Positions 1-8,208 of a stretch of DNA of 38,611 bases are shown here, piece after piece. The translations under genes were made by a program, and so were the position numbers. The stretch lies in the NCBI GenBank assembly GCA_018882585.1, contig VFFB01000012.1, positions 1 to 38,611 on the forward strand, in the 5' to 3' direction. Numbering within the stretch: the first letter of the stretch is position 1; each line of letters starts with the position of its first letter. This DNA comes from Candidatus Kapaibacterium sp. (GTDB lineage Bacteria > Bacteroidota > Ignavibacteria > Kapaibacteriales > Kapaibacteriaceae). A model generated the notes under the pieces. It ran no database searches. It was not told the origin of the DNA and saw only the letters and a program-made list of their open reading frames with translations.

Positions 1-1140
1 GGCTGGGACAGATACACGGCCTTTATCGAGATCGACAACGACTTCTCTGCCGAGGATCGGAATCGTTACGACTCGCTTGTCTACACCAGAACGAACGGAG
101 TCGAGGCCCTTCGTGTGACATGTGCGCACGAGCTGCACCACGCCATCCAGGTTGGCACCTACGGCTATACGGGAGTGGAGTTCATGGTATACGAACTCAC
201 CTCGACTTGGATGGAGCAGATCGTGTATCCCGAGATCTACGATTGGCATCTGCATACGTCTGCCCTGCTGCGTCAGCCATGGTTGTATGCGTTCTCGCGT
301 GACGATGCCTTTGCCGGATACGCATGGGGCTGGTTCGGCTGGCCGTTGCATGAGCGGAGCGATACATTGCTGCGGCACGTTTGGACGCGGATCTCGTCGG
401 GCGAGCGCCCATTCACGGCAATGGTCGGAGCTTGCCGTGATGTTGGCACAACCCTTTCCGAGATCTTCTGCGACGCGATGCCATCGCTGTATGCCACGGG
501 AACGCGTGGAGCACAGAATCGCCATCTGGCGGGCGCCGCACAGCTGCCTGAGATCGGCTACAGTGCAGATGAGCTGGCCAGACCCCCATCGTCAAGTGCC
601 GGCGGCACACTGCCGGCGTTCGGCATCAACGCGTTGCGGTTCATGATTCCGGGAAGTGGCGGATCGCCGATCTCGACATCAATCCTGATCACCGCTCCCG
701 ACGAGGCGTCGCTCACGAATCGGCAAGGCAGCAGTACGGAGTATAACGTTCTGGCGACCGCATCGCCGTTGGCAACCGATCAGACTGTGCAGGGTTCGAC
801 ATGGGGCATTCGCATCGACCCTTCGGATAGGACCTGCTCCCATGTGTCGGGTCTTCGCACCGCCATTCCCAGCGGCCCGTACCCGCAACCCTATGTTTCC
901 GGTCAGCACGACGCGTTGCGTTTCCCCATTGCCAATGCCCGGCCCGGAGAGAAGGCCATTGTGCGTGTGCGCAGTTCTGCCTTCGGGCAGCCCGCGTTGT
1001 ATAACGCCGTGGTCGAACTCGACGACGACCGCCTTGTTGTTGCGTGGCACGATGCCCGCTTGATCGGCACGGGCATCTACCTTGTCGAGATCGAGAACGG
1101 ATCTGAGACCTCCACCCATAAGGTGGTGATCAGGCGATGA
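1..1140 (+). CDS. Secreted zincin-like metalloprotease with T9SS-like C-terminus (5' partial)
   Basis: The reading frame is open from base 1, so the gene starts left of the window; 379 codons are visible. An HELHHAIQ motif at 127-150 fits the HExxH zinc site of zincin proteases. It is followed by a STWMEQIVYPE segment, an arrangement I recall from the MXAN_6640-type putative metalloproteases, where a downstream Glu is the likely third ligand. The last ~75 residues form a beta-rich module ending in a GIYLVEI segment and a basic VVIRR tail, as in T9SS type A sorting domains, so the protein is probably exported and anchored or released by T9SS. The stop overlaps the next start (ATGA). The GTG at 115 lies inside the catalytic region and is not the real start. 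Family assignment is from motif memory; the substrate is unknown. Confidence 0.72.
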   Translation, partial: GWDRYTAFIEIDNDFSAEDRNRYDSLVYTRTNGVEALRVTCAHELHHAIQVGTYGYTGVEFMVYELTSTWMEQIVYPEIYDWHLHTSALLRQPWLYAFSRDDAFAGYAWGWFGWPLHERSDTLLRHVWTRISSGERPFTAMVGACRDVGTTLSEIFCDAMPSLYATGTRGAQNRHLAGAAQLPEIGYSADELARPPSSSAGGTLPAFGINALRFMIPGSGGSPISTSILITAPDEASLTNRQGSSTEYNVLATASPLATDQTVQGSTWGIRIDPSDRTCSHVSGLRTAIPSGPYPQPYVSGQHDALRFPIANARPGEKAIVRVRSSAFGQPALYNAVVELDDDRLVVAWHDARLIGTGIYLVEIENGSETSTHKVVIRR

Positions 1141-1760
1141 CGCGCCAGCTGACAGCAACGGCAATACACAAGCGGTACGGACCCCGCCCGATCCTGCGTG
1201 ATGTGCATGTCACCGCGTACGGTGGCGAGTGCCTTGGCATTGTTGGTGACAACGGCTCCGGCAAGTCGACACTCTTACGTGTTCTTGCAGGAGTTCTGAC
1301 GCCCGATGCGGGAAGCCTGGGTTTGAAGGTCAACGGAACAGATGTGGCACCAGAGCTTATTCCGCAGCATGCGGGCTTTGTAGCACCGTATCTGCGGCTA
1401 TACGACGAGTTCACGTCGACCGAACTGCTGCATTTGCATGCGCGGTGGCACGGTCGGCATGTCGACGCCACGCATGTTGAGAACATCCTTGACCGAGTCG
1501 GCCTTACCGACCGCGCGGACGACGTCATCCGCACATTCTCGTCGGGCCTGCAGCAGCGCATGAGTATCGCCCTTGCCGTGCATCTTTCTCCCGATGTCCT
1601 TATTCTTGACGAACCATCCGTAACACTGGATCGACGTGGCCGTGACGTGTTAGAGGCAGAGATTCTGCGAGCGCGCGCCGACGGTGTTATTGTCATCCTG
1701 GCAACTAACGACGACCGAGAGCGGCAGCTATGCACATCCATCTTCAACGTTTCGTCGTAG
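1137..1760 (+). CDS. ABC transporter ATP-binding protein, CcmA-like
   Basis: A 207-residue ABC ATPase, the same length as E. coli CcmA (haem exporter ATPase). Walker A is GDNGSGKST (residues 37-45), the signature is the CcmA-like FSSGLQQR (134-141) rather than LSGGQ, and Walker B is DVLILDEP (153-160). At the H-loop, where His is normal, I read ATND with Asn191. No CcmB, CcmC or other permease is adjacent, so the membrane partner and substrate cannot be told. It starts by ATGA overlap with the upstream protease gene and its 3' end overlaps the next gene by 31 bases, so the three are probably co-transcribed. It could serve cytochrome c maturation, or be a stand-alone exporter ATPase whose permease is elsewhere. 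Confidence 0.85.
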   Translation: MTRQLTATAIHKRYGPRPILRDVHVTAYGGECLGIVGDNGSGKSTLLRVLAGVLTPDAGSLGLKVNGTDVAPELIPQHAGFVAPYLRLYDEFTSTELLHLHARWHGRHVDATHVENILDRVGLTDRADDVIRTFSSGLQQRMSIALAVHLSPDVLILDEPSVTLDRRGRDVLEAEILRARADGVIVILATNDDRERQLCTSIFNVSS

Positions 1761-2635
1761 CCGCGGCCGTCGCTGCAGCGTCGAGTCTTCTCATCAGTTG
1801 CTCCGAGACAGCCCATAGCGCGGGCAGCAGCAGCGAGCCACCTCGCCCCCTACCGATCAGCACTTGGAAGCTGCCTGACTCGCTGAGTTTCTGTGGCGAA
1901 CGCGTGCCGCTGAACATACCGGAGGTCCGCGAGCGTGCCGAACGTGAATTCTACATGAATCTTCAGACCCCTGGACAGATCATTCTGTACCTTAAGCGAT
2001 CGGCGCGATACTTCCCCATGTATCAGCGAATCCTGAAGGAGATGAATGCACCGCAGGACCTGCGATTTCTTTCAGTTGCCGAAAGCGCCCTGTTCATGGC
2101 GCGATCGTCGAAGGACGCCGTAGGACTTTGGCAGTTCATGGCCGCAACGGCTAGGGATCATGGTTTGCAAGTGGACGAGGACGTTGACGAGCGTCGTCAT
2201 CCCGAGCGAAGCACGCGGGCGGCCGTGAAATACTTGCGAGCGGGATATGACAGCAACGGCTCGTGGACGGATGCAGCCGCCGGTTACAACATGGGGCACA
2301 CGTCGTATGCCAAGAGTCGCGAGTTTCAGTCGGGGCGCTCGTTCTACGACTGCTACCTGAACGAAGAGACATCTCGCTACGTGTTGCGCATCGCCGTAAT
2401 CAAGCATATCATGGAACATGCACACGACTACGGCATCATCGTACCTGCGAACGAGCGTTATCAGGCCGACAAGACCAAGCGCATTCGAGTGACCACGGCG
2501 ATCGACAATCTTGCCAATTGGGCATCGACCAATGGCACGACCTACAAGGATGTGAAGTTGCTCAATCCTTGGATCCTTGGCCGAAAGCTTCCCGCACCTG
2601 CACGCGAAGCATGGGAGATCGACATCCCGATCTGA
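1730..2635 (+). CDS. Lytic murein transglycosylase lipoprotein (MltD-like, SLT/GH23)
   Basis: 301 residues. The N-terminus is a lipoprotein signal with lipobox LISC (Cys24). The lytic transglycosylase fold follows: the ES motif in SVAESALF with catalytic Glu118, then GLWQFM (132-137) and AAGYNMG (183-189), all hallmarks of Slt/MltD catalytic domains that cleave the MurNAc-GlcNAc bond to form 1,6-anhydroMurNAc. The ~50 C-terminal residues (TTAIDNLANWA through LNPWIL) look like one degenerate LysM-like repeat, whereas typical MltD carries two or more. It likely acts at the periplasmic face of the outer membrane. The ATG at 1730 is inside the ABC ATPase gene, and no other start preserves the signal peptide. 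Its pairing with the ATPase is unexplained. Confidence 0.88.
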   Translation: MHIHLQRFVVAAAVAAASSLLISCSETAHSAGSSSEPPRPLPISTWKLPDSLSFCGERVPLNIPEVRERAEREFYMNLQTPGQIILYLKRSARYFPMYQRILKEMNAPQDLRFLSVAESALFMARSSKDAVGLWQFMAATARDHGLQVDEDVDERRHPERSTRAAVKYLRAGYDSNGSWTDAAAGYNMGHTSYAKSREFQSGRSFYDCYLNEETSRYVLRIAVIKHIMEHAHDYGIIVPANERYQADKTKRIRVTTAIDNLANWASTNGTTYKDVKLLNPWILGRKLPAPAREAWEIDIPI

Positions 2636-2702
2636 CAAGATCAGCCTAGCGCTCTTGGAGCAGCCTACGTACAACATGAGGCGCACACACCCAGAAACAA
2701 AA

Positions 2703-2730
2703 CAGCCGCGAACTTCGATGTTCGCGGCTG
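2703..2730 (-). terminator. Rho-independent terminator for the DUF1573 gene
   Basis: Perfect 11-bp inverted repeat (2703-2713 with 2720-2730) around a 6-base loop. On the minus strand the stem is followed by TTTTGTTT, so it best serves the minus-strand gene ending at 2800, about 70 bases upstream. The plus-strand side has no T tract, though the stem may also slow transcripts coming from the transglycosylase gene. Confidence 0.75.
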
Positions 2731-2799
2731 CATGTCCGGACCGATATCCGGAAAAACAATCTCTGGACGTAGCTGCCCCCGAAAGAGGCTGCGTTTCTT

Positions 2800-3534
2800 T
2801 TACTTGGCCTTCTGGAAGACCGGCGACGCCGACTCCATCACCATGCCGTAGGCCATGATATCGACCGAGGCGTGATCGGGATGGTTGGTCTTAAAGGACA
2901 CCTTGCCATTGAAGCTGCCCTTGGCCTGCGGGATCACCGTGGCAACAAGTTCGAACTTCTCTCCGGGCTTCAGGGTCTTCGTTCCCTTCATGTTCAGCAC
3001 AAGACCATTGTCGACCTTGATATCAGAGATCACGATGTCGCTCTGATCGTCATTGCGGAGTTCCACCTTCGCCGTTGCCTCTTGGCCGACCTTCATGTCT
3101 TGGAATGAGAAGAACTGATTCGGCGACACATTGAGCGCGCGCTGAATCTCCGCCTTCAGGAACAGGTACGTGACCGAGGTATCCTTACCACCAGAGTGAC
3201 GGACCGTGATGCTCTTGGTGAGCGGACCCGACTGGCTGGGGCTGATGTTCAGACGGACCTTCATCGTGCTGATCTCACCGGCGGCCAGCTCCGTTTTATC
3301 GGGGTCGGTCTTGGTGCATCCACATCCAGGCTTGATCTCGACGAGCTTCAGGATGCCGTCGCCCGAACCAACGTTCTTCATCTTGATCTCGGCTTCAAGG
3401 TATCCCTCTTTCGGTGGCTTTACCTTGCCCCAATCGTACGTTTCACCACCGATCACCTCGAACTTTGGCTGTCCGCAGGCGATCAGTGCGGAACCAACAA
3501 ACACGGCGAGTGCCGAAAGTGTGAACCGAAACAT
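2800..3534 (-). CDS. DUF1573 domain lipoprotein
   Basis: 244 residues from the ATG at 3534, preceded by GGAG 12 bases upstream. Longer in-frame readings upstream cross the promoter and lack a signal sequence. The N-terminus MFRFTLSALAVF leads to lipobox LIACGQ (Cys20), so this is a probable lipoprotein. The body is one or two Ig-like beta sandwiches of the DUF1573 type: YDWGKV near the start of the domain, and a PGCGCT motif, the family's usual PxCGCT signature. These proteins are common in Bacteroidota and Planctomycetota; the role is unknown. A second sandwich with FSFQDMKVGQ resembles HYDIN-like repeats. It has its own promoter and terminator, so it is probably monocistronic. Confidence 0.85.
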   Translation of the reverse strand: MFRFTLSALAVFVGSALIACGQPKFEVIGGETYDWGKVKPPKEGYLEAEIKMKNVGSGDGILKLVEIKPGCGCTKTDPDKTELAAGEISTMKVRLNISPSQSGPLTKSITVRHSGGKDTSVTYLFLKAEIQRALNVSPNQFFSFQDMKVGQEATAKVELRNDDQSDIVISDIKVDNGLVLNMKGTKTLKPGEKFELVATVIPQAKGSFNGKVSFKTNHPDHASVDIMAYGMVMESASPVFQKAK

Positions 3535-3602
3535 TTGTGTGTACTCCGTTGAGCGTTGCGTGAGTTGAAAAAGATTCAAGGTTGTTTTTGACGCGATACA
3601 TG

Positions 3603-3610
3603 CAAATATA
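3603..3610 (-). promoter_or_regulatory. Bacteroidota-type -7 promoter element (DUF1573 gene)
   Basis: The minus strand reads TATATTTG, an exact match to the TAnnTTTG element. A TTG lies about 22 bases upstream as the -33 part. Transcription would start near 3596, giving a ~60-base leader to the start at 3534. It sits in the 103-base gap after the barrel gene, which suggests the DUF1573 gene is transcribed independently. Confidence 0.6.
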
Positions 3611-3637
3611 GTGCGTAGAATGGCGGACGGTGCAACT

Positions 3638-4405
3638 CTATAGTGCGCGCATGACACGCAAGAGCATGGCAGCTTCGCCGGTCTTCCAGGTAACGCCATT
3701 GGCCGTATTCATCAGTGGCAGTCCAATTGTCAGCAGCGGCGACAGGTACAGTCCATTGGCAATGCTGATGTCATACCCCAGCGTGATCAGCGGCGACACC
3801 AGAAGGGGTGTTGCATCGGGCACGCCCACAACGGGAATGTCGATCGACCGTGATGGCGGATTTGTGTTGAAGGTGTAGTCGGAAGGAGAGATCACATCCA
3901 AACGGTGTGTGGCAGTGGTGCCAAGTAGAAGACTCAGCCGCAGCGCAGCACCCACGGACAAATGGCTGCGACCAAGCCGATAGCGCACACCGCCTGTAAT
4001 GTCGGCGTAGTGCAGGTTCGCATTGTACGTGTATTGCGTCACCAGCAGCCTTCCATCCGACAACGGCTCATCGAAGGTTGGCGGAGCCGACATGCCGGCC
4101 GTCATAAGCCGATATCCAGCCATCCCATGAACTGCAATGTTTGCCGATGTCCATTGTTCGTATCCGACCACTATCGACAGCGGGAGACCCGTCCCGTTTT
4201 CGTAGGTGCAGCACGCTACGGGCACATCCTGTTCGAGGTATGGCAGACGCCCCTGATGGATGGCATAGCCACCGCCGACAGCAGCCCCCAGAAACCGCGT
4301 TGGGCTTGACGTCGGATATCGAGCAGAGTACTGCCAGTCGAATCCCTGTGCTACGGTGATCTTCGCACAGAACAATAGCGCGAGAATGGTTGCAAGGAGT
4401 CTCAT
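3638..4405 (-). CDS. Predicted outer-membrane beta-barrel protein
   Basis: 255 residues with a clear signal peptide (MRLLATILALLFCAKITVAQ, cleavage near residue 20). The mature part is a run of amphipathic strands separated by short turns (GAAVGGGYAI, LSIVVGYEQW, AVHGMAGYRLM, ADITGGVRYRLG, LSVGAALRLSLLLG, YLSPLLTIGLPL). The end is not a textbook barrel terminus, since it closes in MLLRVMRAL. Size and pattern fit a small PorT/OmpA-like barrel of 8-10 strands; no enzymatic motif is seen. Its start overlaps the stop of the T9SS-sorted gene upstream (ATGA), indicating translational coupling. The second such pair in the window is at 11525. Function unknown; a cargo-anchoring role is inference. Confidence 0.65.
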   Translation of the reverse strand: MRLLATILALLFCAKITVAQGFDWQYSARYPTSSPTRFLGAAVGGGYAIHQGRLPYLEQDVPVACCTYENGTGLPLSIVVGYEQWTSANIAVHGMAGYRLMTAGMSAPPTFDEPLSDGRLLVTQYTYNANLHYADITGGVRYRLGRSHLSVGAALRLSLLLGTTATHRLDVISPSDYTFNTNPPSRSIDIPVVGVPDATPLLVSPLITLGYDISIANGLYLSPLLTIGLPLMNTANGVTWKTGEAAMLLRVMRAL

Positions 4406-6696
4406 GGAAGCCGAACCAAGGGTAATGCCATTCGACGGCGACCTGCAATGACGTCAACGACGTAGTGTCCTGCATCGAACTCGCGGAGCGGTATCCCTAT
4501 CAGTTGTAGCCCCGGCTCCAACTGTGTGTGCGGCATTTGGTATCTGACCGCGCCTTGGGCATCGACGACGCGCAGGTGGATCGGCTCGGCATCAACAACC
4601 ATTACCGCTACCGTCGTCTCTTCGGTGGCAGGATTGGGATAGAGCGAGGCCATGACGCTCATACCGGAAGACACGGTCTTGTACTCAAGGCCGCAGACAC
4701 TGTCAAGTTCGAAGCGACCGCTCCGAGGACGCACTACCAGCGCCGACGGACACGATGTAGATCCGAACGTCACGCCGGCAGCCGTGATCGCCAGCTCCGT
4801 GGAGGGTCTCTTCCCGAGAAAGGTGTCGAACGTGAGCACTACGACCGTGTCCTTCGGAAGAAAATTCGTCGGCATTTCAAGGTCGACCAACAGTGTTCCC
4901 GGAGACGTCTCCGTCGCTGCACGCTCCGTAGCTCCCTCTGCACCTGTTCCGATCTTGGCAACGGCCCGGAACCGCAATAGCGAAGGGTCATAGCTGGCGT
5001 TGATGACGCAGCGAGTCGTTGTGGCCGCGACGAGCGGATCGACGACGACCGGCACCGCAACAACACGACCGGGACGCGACCGAACAACGGCTGGCAGTGC
5101 AACACGGATGGTGTCCGGAGCGACAACGCTAGCCGTCATTGCCACGGCTAATGGCTCTCGCAGACCATTCGTATGCAGGAACAGCGTTCCGCTGTCGGCG
5201 CCGAGTTGGTTTGGCCTATAGGTAACAATGACGTTCTCATTGCCACCGGGCGGAATATTGATCACCCTTCGCGAATAGACCGCCTCACCCGATGCAACGG
5301 CATACGTGATGCTGTCGATACGCAGATCGGTATTGCCAACGTTCGCAAGACGCAGTGTGCGCGAAACGTCCGAATCACAGCGGTCTAACTTGACAACTGT
5401 CCCAAAGTTCAATGAAGCAGGCGTGATCTGCAGCTGCGGCAGCAGACCTCGGCCTTTCACGTAAAACGTGATATCCTGGGCTCCGTCGGGAACGCCGGTG
5501 ATCCCTCGGTTACGCAGGTCTGTGCGAATGACGTAGCGCATGGAGTGCAGTCCGGGATCGACCGGGACGAATCGGACCACGAGTGTATCACTCCAGCCGA
5601 CGCTAAGACCGGCCCCACCTTGCGACACAGCACGAGCGATCTCGAACGCCGCCGTATCTCGGGCGGTGCCGATGCGCTCCTCACGAAGGATGCCGATCGG
5701 ACAATTCCCGTCGTTCTTGACAACGACAGTGGCTGTACTTCCAACGTTATCTGCAAAGACATCGCCAAAGTCGATCGTATCACCATCGACACGTACCGGC
5801 AACGGAGTACCCGTTCCTGCAAGTATCTGCAGACGTTGTTCGACGCCAACACCCTTGACCATGGCAAGTACGCTGTCAACTTTTGCCGTTGGGTCCGGTC
5901 GATATGCGACAACAAAGTATGCGCTATCTGCGCCTCTGTCGATCGGTGCATACTGCAGCGACCATGTCACATCACCTTTCGGCGGGAAGCTGACCTGTGC
6001 GAAGGTCGTCGCGCTGATCTCCGGAGTACCGACCACCGGCGACAGCATCGTAACGCGCTGTGCCTCGACCGGCATGGTCTGGTCTACGATGTTGGTCAAG
6101 GTATACTGTCGAACAGGTGCAGCCGGTATCGGCCGCACGTAGACCGAGTCAAACCCAACCGTCGGCGTCGTGGTTGCCAGGATCTTCGTCGTCTTGAGCC
6201 CCCTCAGCGTAAACCTGCCGAACGTGATCACATCGAGCGGGTTCAGACTGTCTGACACGCGCACATCCAACTTGCAGAGATTCACAACGTCGGGCGGCAG
6301 ACCGGGATCACCCACGACAGCTCGGAACTGAATTCGCACGATACCGGTCTCGCCCGGACGAACGTAGCGGGGTAGTTTGATATTATCGAGCGGAACATAC
6401 TCCTCCTTGAATGGAGCATTCCCAGGGACACGACCACCCGTGGTGTCGTTGTAGATAATGAAGTACGGGTCGTTGGCTTGTGGCCATGCTTCGCGGAGCG
6501 CCACAGTTCGATCCGTGCGATTACGCACATACAGCGTGCGCGTCACAGGGAACCCTTCTCTGGTTACGCCAAAGTTGATCTCCGTGTTGGACGGATCGTC
6601 GACACTCCAATACAGATCGACCTTCGGCTGCGCGAGCGCACTGCCGCTGGCAAGCATCAGCAGGAAGAAGAGCACCTGCGGCAACGGCTTGTTCAC
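4402..6696 (-). CDS. T9SS-sorted surface protein with HYDIN-like and cohesin-like domains
   Basis: 764 residues from GTG 6696 (771 from ATG 6717). I prefer GTG because AGGTG lies 5 bases before it and it gives a compact signal peptide MNKPLPQVLFFLL...ALAQ; the ATG has no Shine-Dalgarno and abuts a hairpin. In ATG numbering, Ig-like beta sandwiches fill ~35-530, the clearest being choice-of-anchor D/HYDIN-type units containing DTIDFGDVFADN and PASLNFGTVVKL. Residues ~535-670 resemble a cohesin fold (RPGRVVAVPVVVD, then ASYDPSLLRF). Residues 687-771 are a T9SS type A sorting domain beginning LYPNPATEETTV. The product is probably a surface-anchored structural or adhesive protein. It lies 52 bases downstream of nuoN and overlaps the barrel gene by ATGA. 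The cohesin call rests on pattern only. Confidence 0.8.
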   Translation of the reverse strand: MNKPLPQVLFFLLMLASGSALAQPKVDLYWSVDDPSNTEINFGVTREGFPVTRTLYVRNRTDRTVALREAWPQANDPYFIIYNDTTGGRVPGNAPFKEEYVPLDNIKLPRYVRPGETGIVRIQFRAVVGDPGLPPDVVNLCKLDVRVSDSLNPLDVITFGRFTLRGLKTTKILATTTPTVGFDSVYVRPIPAAPVRQYTLTNIVDQTMPVEAQRVTMLSPVVGTPEISATTFAQVSFPPKGDVTWSLQYAPIDRGADSAYFVVAYRPDPTAKVDSVLAMVKGVGVEQRLQILAGTGTPLPVRVDGDTIDFGDVFADNVGSTATVVVKNDGNCPIGILREERIGTARDTAAFEIARAVSQGGAGLSVGWSDTLVVRFVPVDPGLHSMRYVIRTDLRNRGITGVPDGAQDITFYVKGRGLLPQLQITPASLNFGTVVKLDRCDSDVSRTLRLANVGNTDLRIDSITYAVASGEAVYSRRVINIPPGGNENVIVTYRPNQLGADSGTLFLHTNGLREPLAVAMTASVVAPDTIRVALPAVVRSRPGRVVAVPVVVDPLVAATTTRCVINASYDPSLLRFRAVAKIGTGAEGATERAATETSPGTLLVDLEMPTNFLPKDTVVVLTFDTFLGKRPSTELAITAAGVTFGSTSCPSALVVRPRSGRFELDSVCGLEYKTVSSGMSVMASLYPNPATEETTVAVMVVDAEPIHLRVVDAQGAVRYQMPHTQLEPGLQLIGIPLREFDAGHYVVDVIAGRRRMALPLVRLP

Positions 6697-6717
6697 GATT
6701 GCACCTGCGGTAGACAT

Positions 6718-6739
6718 CTACTGCGACAACAGGCAGTAG
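6718..6739 (-). other. Hairpin between nuoN and the T9SS protein gene
   Basis: Perfect 7-bp stem (6718-6724 with 6733-6739) and 8-base loop, 9 bases after the nuoN stop. Its distal arm directly abuts the ATG at 6717. There is no T run, so it is not a classical terminator. It may attenuate read-through, stabilise the nuoMN mRNA end, or restrict initiation at the ATG. Confidence 0.45.
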
Positions 6740-6748
6740 GCCTAAATG

Positions 6749-8200
6749 TTACCACGTGCGGTAAATGTTCAACAGCAGCGACGGGAGAACGCCCAGCACG
6801 ACAACGGCGATCGTTGCCACGGCAAGCGTGATACCCGCCATACCGGTCGGTGCCGGCTCTGTAGCGTGTTCCGCCTCTTGGAAGTACATCTTCACCACCA
6901 TGCCCAAGTAGAAGTACACCGAGATCACTGACGACACGACGGCAACAATGGTAAGCCATGTGAAACCGGCCTCGATGGCGGACAGGAAAAGAAGGTACTT
7001 GCCAAAGAATCCTGCAAACGGCGGGATGCCTGCCAGCGAGAACATGAAGACCGCCATCAGACCCGCAAGCAGCGGCTGACGCTTGCCAAGACCACGGTAA
7101 TCGTCGAGCATGACGTTCGTGCCATCTGCCTTCTCGACAAGTCCGACGATCACGAAGGCTCCGATCTGCATGAACACGTACGATGTGACGTAGAAAAGAA
7201 TGCCAGCAGCTCCGTCGGCCGACCCGCTTACAAGACCCATCATGAGGTAGCCTGCATGAGCGATCGACGAGTAGGCAAGCATGCGTTTGACGTTCGTTTG
7301 CGCAATGGCCGATATGTTACCGACCAGCATGGTGATGGCAGCAATGATGGCAAGGACCATCTGCAGTTGCGGTGCATAGGCCGCCGCAGCCGCACCGGCA
7401 CCTACCGGCATCACCGCCATGATGATCGGAATGAAGGCGCTGAACGCTGCCGCCTTACCTGCTGTCGACATGAAGGCCGTCACCGCCGTCGGCGAGCCTT
7501 CGTACACGTCAGGAGCCCACTGGTGGAATGGGAAAGCTGCAACCTTGAAACTCAGGCCAATCGTCATGAGCACGGCACCGGCCGCAAGCAGCAGCGGGAA
7601 CCGCAGCGTTCCACCATGCGCGGCAAGTCCGATGTCAACGTAGTCGAGCGAGCCCGTGGCGCCGTAAAGTAGCGCCATACCATACACAAGGAATCCGGAT
7701 GCAAACGCACCCAGCAGGAAGTACTTCAGCGCAGCCTCGACCGACCGTTCCTGCATCTTGAAGAACCCGGCCATGACATAGAACGAGATTGACATGAGCT
7801 CGACGCCAACGAACGTCACCACAAGATTGTTCGAATGCGCCATCAGGATCATGCCCGACACGGCAGAGACGAGCAGCGTGTAGAACTCATCGTACTCCGA
7901 CTCGCTCCGTTGCAGGTACGGCCTGGCGGCCAACATCGTCATCAGTCCGGCAGCACAGAACAGCACATCAAAGTAGTTGGCATAGCCCCCTACCGTGATC
8001 ATGTGCTGGAATGCCGTGGTTTTATGGTACGACGTCAACGCGGCAAGCGTTCCCGTCACGGCCAACGTGCCGGCATAGTAGCCAAAGACTAGTTTCGTGT
8101 TTCGCACAAAGGCTTGAATCACGATACCAACGGCACCGAGGGCAAGCCAAATGACGATGAGGGGCAAGGAGCCGACGAGATCGAAGGGCTGCATGGTCAT
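6749..8200 (-). CDS. nuoN: NADH-quinone oxidoreductase subunit N
   Basis: 483 residues, normal for NuoN. This is an antiporter-like, 14-helix subunit of the complex I membrane arm that contributes one proton channel. The conserved ionisable residues are in place: Glu134 in VGVELMSISFYVMAG, Lys219 in LSFKVAAFPFHQWAPDVYEG, and Lys249 in STAGKAAAF. The HQWAPDVYEGSPT motif is diagnostic for NuoN over NuoM or NuoL. It starts 8 bases after the nuoM stop, so the two form one transcript. Last of the visible nuo genes. Confidence 0.96.
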   Translation of the reverse strand: MTMQPFDLVGSLPLIVIWLALGAVGIVIQAFVRNTKLVFGYYAGTLAVTGTLAALTSYHKTTAFQHMITVGGYANYFDVLFCAAGLMTMLAARPYLQRSESEYDEFYTLLVSAVSGMILMAHSNNLVVTFVGVELMSISFYVMAGFFKMQERSVEAALKYFLLGAFASGFLVYGMALLYGATGSLDYVDIGLAAHGGTLRFPLLLAAGAVLMTIGLSFKVAAFPFHQWAPDVYEGSPTAVTAFMSTAGKAAAFSAFIPIIMAVMPVGAGAAAAAYAPQLQMVLAIIAAITMLVGNISAIAQTNVKRMLAYSSIAHAGYLMMGLVSGSADGAAGILFYVTSYVFMQIGAFVIVGLVEKADGTNVMLDDYRGLGKRQPLLAGLMAVFMFSLAGIPPFAGFFGKYLLFLSAIEAGFTWLTIVAVVSSVISVYFYLGMVVKMYFQEAEHATEPAPTGMAGITLAVATIAVVVLGVLPSLLLNIYRTW

Positions 8201-8208
8201 GTCTCGGG

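Noticed and set aside
2735-2752. TCCGGA inverted repeat next to the DUF1573 terminator
   Set aside because: Each arm is itself a 6-base palindrome and no T tract follows on either strand. It is probably incidental.
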